In this document: in pieces, positions 48,001 to 60,000 of the stretch
Numbering within the stretch: the first letter of the stretch is position 1
How the letters are laid out: every line of letters starts with the position of its first letter
Assembly: GCA_033032865.1 (NCBI GenBank)
Contig: JAWHQI010000719.1
Location: 124,001-188,000, forward strand
Source: Dactylorhiza incarnata
Taxonomy: Eukaryota > Streptophyta > Magnoliopsida > Asparagales > Orchidaceae
Length of the DNA stretch: 64,000 nt
Reading direction: 5' to 3'
Program-made: the position numbers and the translations under genes
The notes under the pieces: generated by a model
Database searches by the model: none
Told to the model about the DNA's origin: nothing
The model's input: only the letters and a program-made list of their open reading frames with translations

Positions 48001-51000
48001 GGAGCTATTGGATGAACTGCGGGGTGCCCGTTTCTTTTCCAAGCTGGACTTACGCTCAGGCTATCATCAGATCCGGGTGCGAGCGGAGGACGTGCCCAAG
48101 ACAGCTTTCAGGACGCACGACGGACACTACGAGTTTCTCGTGATGCCATTCGGCCTTACGAACGCTCCGGCCACCTTCCAGTCCACCATGAACGACGTGT
48201 TCCGGCCACACTTAAGAAGGTTCGTTCTGTTTTTTTTTTTATGACATCTTGGTTTACAGTGCTTCCTGGCAGCTCCACCTGGACCATCTCGACATCGTTC
48301 TCGGACTTCTGGCCGCGCATCAGCTCGCCGCCCACCGGAAGAAGTGTACTTTCGGCCAATCTCAGGTCGAGTACCTCGGTCACATCATCTCAGCCGAAGG
48401 CCTTGCCATGGACCCGCACAAGGTCGAGGCGGTCTTGAACTGGCCAACACCAACCAGCCGGCGGGCAGTGCGGGGATTCTTAGGCCTCACGGGCTACTAC
48501 CGCCGCTTCATCCGCGGCTATGGGACCTTAGCTCGGCCTTTGACGGATCTCTTGAAGAAGGAGGTGCCCTTCCATTGGGACGCATCTACCCAGGAGGCCT
48601 TCCACAGCCTTCAGCGTGCCCTTGTGGCGGCACCGGTCCTGAGCATGCCAAATTTTTCCCAGCCATTCGTCGTGGAGTGCGACGCCTCCGGGAAGGGGGT
48701 AGGGGCCGTTCTCATGCAGGAGGGCCGCCCCATTGCATATTACAGCAAAGCCTTCACCGACCGGCGGAAGGTAGCCTCCGCCTACGACAGCGAGTTACGC
48801 GCCTTGGTTCTTGCCGTCCAACATTGGCGCCCATACTTGCTTGGGCGACCCTTCACCGTCCGTACCGATCATCGCAGTTTGAAACACTTATGGAGCCAAA
48901 AGGTTTCCACGCCGGCGCAACAACTTTGGGTGGTCAAGCTTCTGGGCTATCAGTTCTCGATCGAGTACAAGACCGGGCGCACGAATTCGGCCGCAGACGC
49001 ACTATCCCGCCGCGAGCAGAGTGGCACCTTGGCGGCAATCTCCCTATGTCAATGGCGGGACGTGGCGGCTGTCCAAGAGGAGGTACGGGCAGATCCCCAG
49101 TATGGCCGCATGATAGAGGAGCTTCGGAGTGCGCCGGATGCGCATCCGCCGTTTCGACTAGCGGGCGACAGACTACTACAATGATCGACTGGTCCTCACG
49201 GCATCCTCCCCTTGGATACCGCACCTACTTCAGGAGTTTCATTCCACACCATCGGCGGGGCACTCAGGAGCTTATCCGACTTATCGGAGGTTAGCAGCGA
49301 CCCTTTACTGGAAGGGTATGATGAAGATGGTACAGGAATACGTGGCGGCCTGTTTGGTATGCCAACGGGCCAAATATCAGACCCTCGCACCCGCTGGATT
49401 GTTGCAGCCCCTGCCGGTGCCGGATCGGGTATGGGAGGACATCGGGATGGACTTCATCACTCGCCTGCCACGCTCTCAGGGGTACGGTTGTTTGTTGGTG
49501 GTGGTAGACCGCCTCTCCAAATACGGGCACTTCATCCCCGTCAAGCATCCCTACACGGCGAGCTCGGTGGCCCGCGTCTTCATTGGCGAGATTGTCCGCT
49601 TGCACGGATTTCCCCGCTCCATCGTTAGCGACCGCGACCCGGTCTTCCTGAGTACATTCTGGCAGGAGTTGTTCCGCTTGCAGGGCATGAAGCTCTGTTT
49701 CAGCACGGCATACCATCCCCAGACGGACGGGCAGACGGAGGTCCTCAACCGCTGCGTGGGCACCTACCTCCGCTGCTTTGCGACCGAGCAGCCACGGCGA
49801 TGGATTCAGTGGGTGGCATGGGCGGAACTGTGGTACAACACCTCTTACCAATCGGCGGCGGGCGTTACACCCTTCCAGGCGGTTTAAGGGCGGGCGCCCC
49901 CAACTTTAACCACCGACCTTGCCGGGGAATGTCAAGTTCAAACGCTAGCAGAGGAACTTCAGGATAGGGATGAGGCCCTGAGACAGTTGAAGCATCACCT
50001 CCAGCGCGCCCAAGTGAGGATGACCCAGCAAGCCAACCGCCACCGCCGTGACGTTCTGTTCTCCCCGGGCGAACACGTGTTCGTCAAGCTAAGGCCACAT
50101 CGTCAGAGCTCGCTGGTCGGCCGCCTTCACCCCAAGCTCTCGGTCCGGTACTATGGACCCTTTCAGATAGTGGAAAGGATAGGCGAGGTGGCATACCGCC
50201 TACGACTTCCTCCCGACAGCCGTATCCACCCGGTGTTTCACGTGTCACAGCTGAAGCGAGCACTGGGGAACCATCCCCTCCAGGAGGCCATGCCCGAGGA
50301 TCTGAGCAGCGATACCGTTCCCCGCTACGAACCCGAGGCAGTGCTAGGCGATCGCACGGAGCAGATGCAAGGCCAACCGGTGAGACAGGTCCTCATTCAG
50401 TGGAAGGGACAATCCAAGGATGAGGCGACTTGGACATTGGCGGAAGAAGTGAAGACCCAGTATCCAGATTTCGACCTTGAGGACAAGGTCGTTGAGAACC
50501 CCGGGGTAGTTGATACGAACATGGCGGACCCGGTCGAAGGAAGGCGATTCGCGCGCGTTTACACGAGGCGCGCGCGCGGCAACAGCGGGGCATAGTTTTA
50601 ATTATTTTTCATTGCTGAATTTTGTATGTTTATTTTGGTAGCTCGAACATTTGTGTGCGGCCGTATGGCCTAGTGTGCCTCTTCCTACTTATAGGAGAGG
50701 TTGTATCCGGTTTGGGCATGTTTGGGTTTTATCGTGAATTTTGAATAGGAGAGGAGAACCGACCCAGCGGTCTCCCCTTGCCCTAACGCGTTTTCCCCTC
50801 TCATCTCTCGGCGCATCCCCTTCCGCCTGCGACAAGGAGCGAACGACGGAGTCCAGTCGTCGGCGCCACCCTCCGTTGATCCTCCGGCGATCTCATCGCT
50901 AACAGTCCATCAGGACGTCTCGCGATCTCAAGACCAAGGAAGTATCGAAGGTTCCCCAGATCTTTTGTTTGAAAAACAGAGCAAAGGTGTTAATTGACCG

Positions 51001-54000
51001 CTTGTATTCCACTTGAATCATCTCCAGTGACTAGGATGTCATCAACATATACCAACAGAAGAACCGTTCCCGTTGTCCGATGTCGAGTGAACAGAGAGAA
51101 GTCCGCCGAGCTCCGTGTAAAACCAACTTCCCGCACAACCTTACTGAACTTGTCAAACCATGTCTGAGGGGATTGTTTGAGGCCATAGATTGACTTCTTA
51201 AGGTGACACGCTCGGGACTCCCCCGTGGTCTCAAACCCAGGAGGCTATTGCATGTAGACTGTTTCTTGTAGGTCACTATTTAGAAAAGCATTCTTGATAT
51301 CAAGTTGATGTAAGGGTCATTGACGATGCACAACCACGGAGAGGAGGACACGAACTGTGTTGAGCTTGGCCACTGGAGAGAATGTCTCCTCATAATCGAG
51401 ACCTTGTTGTTGAGTAAAACCACAAGCCACCAGTCGGGCTTTCAGACGGTCAATTGTCCCATTAGGAGCATGCTTGATGACAAAGACTCATTTACACCCA
51501 ACAGGAGTCTGGTCTGGAGGGAGATGGACCAGGTCTCATGTCTGATTAGCCCAGAGGGCTATCATTTCTTCTTCCATGGCTTCCCGCCAGCCTGGATGTT
51601 GGAGAGCCTCCTGCACGGAGTTAGGTACAGAAATAGAGGATAATGAAGTAACAAAGGTTTGTAGTTGTGGGGAGAGGCGATGTAAGGATACATAGTTCGC
51701 CAAGGGATGAACAGTGGAGGTTGGTGCCGGATCAGCAGAGCGCAGAGTGTCATAGGTCGAAGCCGACTGCAATGGAGCAACGGAGCGAGGAGGGCGACGG
51801 GTGTAGACACGAATAAGAGGTGGTTTGTGTAGAGCAGGAGTCGAGTCAGGGAGGATTAGTGGTAGAGGCGTGGTAATGGGAATGACACGTCGAGGGAAGG
51901 ATTGTGGTGGAAGAGGTGGGGCTGGGGTGGAGAAGAAAGGTTCGTCCTCCCGAAAGGTAACATCAGCAGAAACGGTCACTTTACGGGTAGCGGGAGAGTA
52001 GTAGACGTAGCCTTTCTGAGTACGTGAATACTCAACAAACATGTGTTTGGCTGCCCGGGGAGCCAACTTGTCCGTGGACGGACCCAGTAGGTGAACGTAG
52101 CAGGTACAACCAAATATGCAGGGTGTGAGAGAGAATGCCGGAGTGGAGGGGAAAAGGAGGCTAAACGGAGTAGCATTCTGGAGGACGGAGGAAGGTAGGC
52201 GGTTAATAAGATAACATGTCGTGGATAACGCAAAGTTCCAACTTCCAATAGACTTTGAGTACCTGCATGTGAATGAATCATGAGAGAGCGAGCAACATCG
52301 AGCAGATGTCTATTTTTACGTTCGGCAACGCCGTTTTGTTGGGGGTATAGGCACACGACTTCTGGTGAATGATCCCAAAGTCAGAGCAGAGAATGGCAAA
52401 ATCATGGCTAGTGTATTCGCGAGCACTATCTGTCCTGAGAGTTTTTATGTTTTCAGAAAACTGTGTGTGAATCTCAAGAACGAAAACCCAAAATATATGG
52501 GGAAGCTCGGAGCGATCACGAAGTAAATACAACCATGTTGTGCGAGAATAGTCATCTATAAAGGTGATAAAATAACGATAACCAGAGATACTGGTAATTT
52601 TATACGGGCCCCAAACATCAAAATGAACTAAAATAAAAGGAGCCGAGCTCCAAGTACAATGAGAAGGAAAAGAGGAATAATGTTGTTTCCCCAAAATACA
52701 TGAGTCACACTTAAAAGCGGGAAGAGAGATATCTGGAAGAGCCTTCTGAAGAACTGGAAGAGGAGCATGCCCAAGACGTTGATGCCACTCAACGGAGGAG
52801 ACTGGGGAGAGGATAGTAGGAGAAACATCAAGAAGGTAGATCCCGTTTTGCAGTCGTCCCTTACCAATGATACTCTGCGTCCGTCGATCCTGCATTAGAA
52901 AAGAAGAGGGGGTGAATGTTACTGAGCAATCTAAATCGGCAGTGAGGCGACTGACGAAAAGTAAATTAAACGGGGAGCCCGGGACATGAAGAGCCGAGCG
53001 GAGAGAGAGAGGAATTGAGGAAGATATCAGCAGAGCCGGAGACAGGAACGGTGTCGCCATTGGCCACTGTGATACACTTAGGATGCGGAGAATCCAAGTA
53101 TTGATGTGGCTTTAGCGAGGTGATATGTTGAGTAGCACCTGAGTCCACTATCCAGTGTGGACTAGTAGAGAGACAAGCGATACCTTCATTGGAGATGGAG
53201 ACAGCAGAGGCAACGGAGGCAGGCGGGCGGCTGAGCATGCCGTGGAGTTGTTGGAGCAGAAGGCGGACTTCTTCAAGATCAGCACGAGTGGCAGAAGGAG
53301 TGTCTACAGCAACATAAGCAGTCGGACGAGGAGGAAGACCATGTTTGCGGTAGCAAGTTGCCTCAAGGTGTCCATCCCTACCACAGAAGGAACACTTGGG
53401 ACGTGACCGACCACCGCGACCCCTTCCCCGAGACCCTGACCGTCCTCCACAAGCAGGAGGGAGAGATAGTAATGACGCAGAAGATTGTTGAAGGAGGGTC
53501 GGTGAGGGAGGTCCAGTATTATCAGGAGGTGGTGATACCTTTAGGAGCATGGAGCACACGTCAGATAGTGAGGGAATAGTAGCATACGAGAGGATCGGAG
53601 CTCGAATGCTCTGAAGATGAGGCAGGACACGAGCCATCATCATGGCAATACAAACGGCTTCCTTCTGAGCACGTTGGGCAGCGAGATCCGTAGTAGCGGG
53701 CTGATGTCGGATCCAGCCTTCAGCCAGTGTCTTAGCCTGAGCAACAAATGAAGTGAAGTCGGCAGCACCACCACTGTCAAGAGTCTGAAGATCCGTGATG
53801 ATGTCATATAGGTGTTGGAGACTGTCCTTGCCGGAGTAGAGAGAATGAAGCTCATCCCGCATTGCCTTGGCCGTTTCGTGATACATGGCCATGCGGTAGG
53901 GTTCGCCATCAAGGGAGTTGAGAAGCCAAGTCTGGACACGACCATCGTTACATAGCCAGTCATCAGTAGGATCAGAAGGGGGCTCTTTAGTGAGATAAGA

Positions 54001-57000
54001 CAGAAGTCCCTTGGACTGAAGAACCCATCTGACAGAGTGCACCCATTCGACAAAGTTTTTCTTCCCAGACAGGGAGATGGTGGTGATTCTTAGCTCGTCG
54101 CGCAGTTCAGGAGTGGGAGGCAAGTGGCCTGCAGGAGAGGAGGCGGTCTGCCCATCGGGATGCTCGGAGGGATCGCTGGAGGAACCCATTTGGATTTGGT
54201 GGCTAGAGCAGAGAGATCGACAAGGCAACTAGAGACCGCTGGTAGCTGCTAGTGAGGAGGCCGCTGGAGAGGAGGTTGCAGGAGGGTAGGTCGCTGGACA
54301 AGAAGAGGCCGCTGGAAGGAGGCCGCGCGATCTCAGGGAGCCGCTGGGAGGAGACAGACCGCTGAGAGGGGGTCCGCTGGGAGCTCGGGAGACCGCTGAG
54401 AGGAGGTTACGGGGAGAAGGCAGACCGCTGGGAGGAGTCGCTAGAGGAGGCCGCTGGAGGGGAGCTCGGCAGAGGGAGCGGCGAGCAGCGAGCAGCGGGA
54501 GCGGAGAACAGCACGGGGTGAGACCGGCAGAGGGAGATATAGAACGGGAGGAGTTCGACACGATCTCAGGGAGCTCGGCAGAGGGAGCAGCGAGCAGGAG
54601 GAGAGATCGCAGAGGGAGATAGCGAGCAGGAAGAGAGGGGCCCACTTGTCAGAACGAAGGAGGTTATAAGAGAGTCGATAAACAGACCAAGCGGAACGGA
54701 GGAGGGAGGAGCAGCAGGGTTCGCAGGGGGGGTGCGGTCAAGGAAATGGGAGACCGCCGGCTGAATAAGCTCGCAGGGGGAGCTCGCATGAGGAGGCTGG
54801 CGGTCAAAAAATTGGGAGATCGTAGGTTCGGACCGAAGGCTCTGATACCATGTAGAAAAGAGCGGAACCATATATATATTTTCTCAAGTATCAAATACAA
54901 TGTATGAATACATATATATAGGAGGGAGAAAGAGAGAGGAGTCCCTTATACACGGTGTGGGACTAAAGCTGGGAGAGAAAAAATAAGAAACTAAATGGGC
55001 CCATAAATGGGCCTTTACATGGACTTTTCTAACAGTATCCAAGCTAAAGATGTCATGCGCATCGCTCTTTTGAGAAGACTGTAATTGATTTGGGTCAAAG
55101 AATAACTCTGCCTCAATGAAAGTGACATCGGCAGTGATATACAACTTTATATGTATTGGGTCATAGCACCGATATCCTTTCTTATGGGGTCCATATCCCA
55201 GAAAGATACATTTAGTAGCGCATGACGCAAGTTTGTGACGTTGTGAGGAATACATGTGCACAAATGTTGTACATCTAAAGATTCGAGGCTTGAGTTTCAA
55301 CACTGATGGGAGTGATTTGAATTTAGACATGCGCTGAATAGGTGTTTCGAAATCCAAAGATTTTGTAGGCATGCGATTAATAAGGTAAACCACAACAGTC
55401 ACAGCCTCAGCCCAGAAATACGCCGGCATGCGACCCCCAATAAACAACGGCCGAGCAGTCTCCAAAACGTACCTATTTTTCCTCTCAACAACGTCATTTT
55501 GTTGGGATGAGTGTGCACAGAATGTTTCATGCATAATACCTTGTCCATGGAAAAATTCAGCAAGGTCAAGACCCACAAATTCGCCACCATTATCTGATCG
55601 CAAGATTTTAATTTCTGCAGAAAACTGAGTATGAACCATAGCACGAAAACGTATAAAACAATTAGCCACCTCATCCTTATGTTTCAACATATAAACCCAG
55701 GTCATTCTAGTGCAATCGTCAATAAATAACACAAACCATCTAATTCCAGAAAAGGTACGGGCTGGGGCAGGTCCCCAAATGTTAGGTGTAAGGCCTAACC
55801 CGTATCGGTGGGCAATACCAGCTGCTCAAATACCGCACCGCGCGAAGCAGTCCACGGCAATGATCCATAGTGGCCCCCAATCCGGAGCCCCTAACAGGGC
55901 CGCGGCCCCCACACCCCAACCCGTCTCCTCAACCAGTTTAATTGAGGTGGGTTGTTGAGGCTGAGATTCGATCCCCAGACCTCCTTGATAAGGAGCCTTC
56001 AACACGGTTCTCATCACCAACTGATCCGCGTTGGTCCATAGTGGCCCCCAATCCGGAGCCCCTAACAGGGTCGCGGCCCCCACACCCCAACCCGTCTCCT
56101 CAACCAGTTTAATTGAGGCGGGTTGTTGAGGCTGAGATTCGATCCCCAGACCTCCTTGATAAGGAGCCTTCAACACGGCTCTCATCACCAACTGATCCGC
56201 GACTCAGTTGGTGATGAGAGCCGTGTTGAAGGCTCCTTATCAAGGAGGTTTGGGGATCGAATCCCAGCCTCAACAACCCGCCTCAATTAAACTGGTTGAG
56301 GAGACGGGTTGGGGTGTGGGGGCCGCGGCCCTGTTAGGGGCTCCGGATTGGGGGCCACTATGGATCATTGTAGTGGACTGCTTCGCGCGGTGCGGTATTT
56401 GAGCAGCTGGTATTGCCCACCGGTACGGGTTAGGCCTTACCCCTAACACCAAACATCCGAATGAATCAAGGAACAGGGTTCAACAGTACGAGAATTACTA
56501 GAGTGATAAACAACCTTGTGGCTCTTAGATAAAATGCATGTCTGACAAACCAAATTAATATCTGACAAATTCAAGAACAACTTAGGAAACAAATATTTGA
56601 GATACCCAAACGAAGGATGACCAAGCCTGCGGTGCCAAAACCAGAGTTATTGTAAACGACTAGATGACTCCCGTCCTATCAGAAAGCCTCGTCCCGTACT
56701 AAAATCATCCATGTAGTACAACCCCTCTATTCTAGTACCACGCCCAATAACTTCCTTCGTCAGCAGATCCTGTAGTATACAGAAATCAGGATATATCAGT
56801 GCCAGACAATTCAATTCCTTAGTTACTTGGCATACAGACAAGAGTTTGTGAGCTAAGGACGACACAAATAAAGTATTAGGAAGAGTGAGCTTAGGAGAAA
56901 GGGCAATTGTTCCAGCATCCACAACCATACTTGACTCCCCATTGGCATTAATAATACAATGGCGTCGAGGTGGAGTTATTGTTATCAAATCTGCTTTGTC

Positions 57001-60000
57001 ATAAGTCATATGATCTGTGGCTCCCGAATCGAGAACCCATGAACTAGATGAGTGCTGAAAACGTGAGACAAATGCCATACCTATGTCATTGTCCGATATA
57101 CCTTCAGTATAGATGGCTGGTTCGTCAGATCCGGCGGCAATCGCCACCTTCCTTGCGCCTTTTCCATCACTTTTGTCAGTGTTCTTTTTGGTTGTTTTAC
57201 CCCACCATTCAGGGTAAACTCATGTGCGTTTAAAGCATGTTTCCAATGTGTGTCGCTTCTTTTGGCACAAAGTGCACCACAATTAATCTTTTTCCTCCTC
57301 CGTCATCGGTGTAGATTGACGATCTGAACGTCTCCCAGAAGTGGTTCCACTTATTTTCAACCCATGTGAGGCTAATACCGTGCCAGACTCACCATCACCC
57401 CCTGTGTTCATAACCTGTTTGCGGATAGCCTCACGACGAACATGTGCATAAGCTTCTTCAATGGATGGAATGGGACTGATTTTAATGACATCACTTCTCA
57501 TATTATCCAAGAAATCGTCCAACCCATCCAGAAAAATATATACACGCTCCTCACGAACAAGCATCTCGTATTTTTTGATATCTTCATGACATACCATGGG
57601 GTTAGGACGACGAAAATCGATGTCGCCCCATAATCGTTGCAATTTGTTGTAATACTCAAGGGATCCGCCATTCTGTCTAGTACGAGTAACCGCACGCCGC
57701 AAAGAATACACCTGTGAAGTGTCTTTGCTGTCCAGAAAAGTAGACTCCACCATAGTCCAAACGACCCTCGCCGTCGGGTATCGTGTATAATTCACGAGTG
57801 GGGACGGTTCCATGGAGTTAATCAACCACCAACGAACAGCGACATCATCAACAACCCAAGACATAGAGGTTGGATCGGTTGTCACGGGTGCAGTTGTATC
57901 GCCTTTAATGAATCCCAACTTGCCCTTGCTTGCAAGGAACATTTCGGCCATTTGGGACCAAAGACTGTAATTGGAACTATTTAGCTTCAGTTGCATCGGC
58001 GGCATCGTAGAATCAGTCGATGAAGATGACTTGGATTCACCAGATCCTGATCCAGACACGTGTTTCGACAGTATGTCGATCATCTGGGCAGCCAACGCCG
58101 AGAGATCGGTAGGATCTGCTGGTTTAATTTCGCCTGTCATGTTCCTTGAACAAGAAACGACAATGGCGGCAGCAGAGGAAAAACGTTTCTAGAGTTTCAG
58201 GATCTCTCGCTCTGATACCATGTCAAACAGTGGTTTTGACAAACATTTATTATTATTAATTAACGGTGATACACAGCCATACATTTATATAGACTAGTAT
58301 ATCCAGCCTTCCGTAAGTCTAGCCCCAATTTATGGTAGTGGGTGTATCTGTATTTAATGGATAACCACAGCCACTCAACTACTCAGATCACACTATCTAC
58401 GGAAAATAAAACTTAACAATAAATGTTGATTGCTTTGTCAACATATATATATATCCACACATATAAACATTTAAGGGAGCTCCCATATGCGCTCATGTGG
58501 CACCTGCGAAGGGTCCACCAATTGTTTCTTCATTCTTTAGCAAAGAAAGGAATCTAGAAGAAAATACTGTTATTTTCCAAGTATATCACTGCAGAAAATG
58601 CAGTTAATGCAGCTGGACTCCCCATAAAATGCAACTAATATATTTTATTGTTTTTGGAAAGAAATAAGGCCATGAGCAGACAAATCCGAAGGACATTATT
58701 TTAATTGTATTATCATTCAAAAAGTTCATTGCATACCTCTGAACACCCCCGGCTTATTGCTTCAATTCCAACAGACCCGGTGCCACTATATAAGTCTAGC
58801 CATCGACCAGGTCTTAAAGAAGCGGGACAGCCCCCAGCCACCTATTGTAAATTAAAATCATATCATAAGTCTCGCGGGAAAAATTTATAGTCAAACACCA
58901 AGGGTCTGTTTGGCGAGATGGCTACCACCAAATCACAAACAACGGAACAACGGAGCAGATTGGAGCTCGCTTGGCCATCAGAAAAACGCATGGAATACTG
59001 AATATATGCCTTCAGCATTCCACGCGGAGGGAAGAAAGGGGAAGTGCTGTTTGGGTGCTCCCTCGTTCGGCCCTAGTCAGTGCCGCACTGGACACCGCCC
59101 CGCCAAATAGGCTGAGTGTGTGATGATATTATAAGTTCCATTAAGAGCCATTTTATTGGAGAAAATGTGTATAAGATAAAATCAATCAGGGAAAGGCGGA
59201 GCTGGATGTTTGGCATGCAAATGAGAGCGCAAAATAGAGGTTGTGGTGCAACTTGAGTCCACAAACTTTGCTTTTCTAGTGCAAAGTTCTAAAATAAATG
59301 CAGCCAAAGTGTCTGGTTGATCAACTTGAAATCACATAGAGAAGATGCGTATTCAAAATTTGAAGGGTACTGATAGTCTATTGCTTGCCATGTAACCAAA
59401 TGACAAGTATAAAATTGCATGCATTGTCAAACTGCAGGAAAAGCAAACGATGACAAGTAACCAAACAATAAAATATTCACATTAGCATTTGCCTCCTTGA
59501 AAAAAAGGGAAGAATGATATCTCGTAGATTAATATACAGTGAGAAGTGCTGAAGAATATAAATTTTACCTGCAATATATCAAAAGCTGCTCCCCTTACAA
59601 CCTCCATCATGGGGCGTACATCCATCCCCTTGGGCGAAAGTAACTTTTTCCTGCGAGCTTTTCCACCAAGCACCTATCCAATGCAATTTGATCATCAAAT
59701 AACATACAAAATAGATAATAGCATTGGAACATTTTACCCGATAATCATTATAAATTCGTATGAGCTTTTCTTCTGGAGATAACATATAATATATGTGTGT
59801 TTTATCTACTCATAAGCTTTAGAATTATGTCTACAAATCAAGATTTATTATATCATATCTAGAGCACTGGTTTGAAGGTGGGCTCGGAGCAATTATAGGT
59901 GCTAAATGATTATCATTCTCCATTCTAGTACGCACTTGAAGAAACTATAGGGTGGGCTTAGAGCAATTTTAAATTGCTTCAATACATATTATGGTTGTTG

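Larger units (their letters stand above)
45477..50904 (+). mobile_element. Ty3/gypsy retrotransposon E (chromovirus type)
   Basis: 5428 bp, LTRs 45477-45870 and 50511-50904 (394 bp each, about four differences), target duplication GTCCA (45472-45476, 50905-50909). Complete order of Gag, PR, RT, RNase H, INT, chromodomain, with a frameshift in RT, one before integrase and a stop in integrase. It is inserted in the RT of copia C and antisense to the host gene. Confidence 0.95.
45271..55034 (-). mobile_element. Ty1/copia element C, 3' truncated, host of gypsy E
   Basis: 5' LTR at 54850-55034 (minus), primer site TGGTATCAGAGCC after it, Gag at 54228. Pol runs left to the RT segment ending TRPD at about 45273 and then joins copia D directly: no RNase H end and no 3' LTR. 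The junction falls in GATAC (minus), the same 5 bases that flank the 5' LTR (GTATC at 55035-55039), so a microhomology deletion at the target duplication is likely. Confidence 0.8.
40531..58392 (-). mobile_element. Ty1/copia element D, outer shell of the nest
   Basis: Minus-strand element with LTRs 58221-58392 (5') and 40531-40703 (3'), about 97% alike. TGGTATCAGAGC primer site follows the 5' LTR; TTTGAGGGGGAA polypurine tract precedes the 3' LTR. Its own sequence is broken by a hAT (40895-43448), copia C with gypsy E inside (about 45271-55034) and a foldback (55780-56448). After removing these, all copia domains remain in order. No clear target duplication (TATAT against CTATC). Confidence 0.9.
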
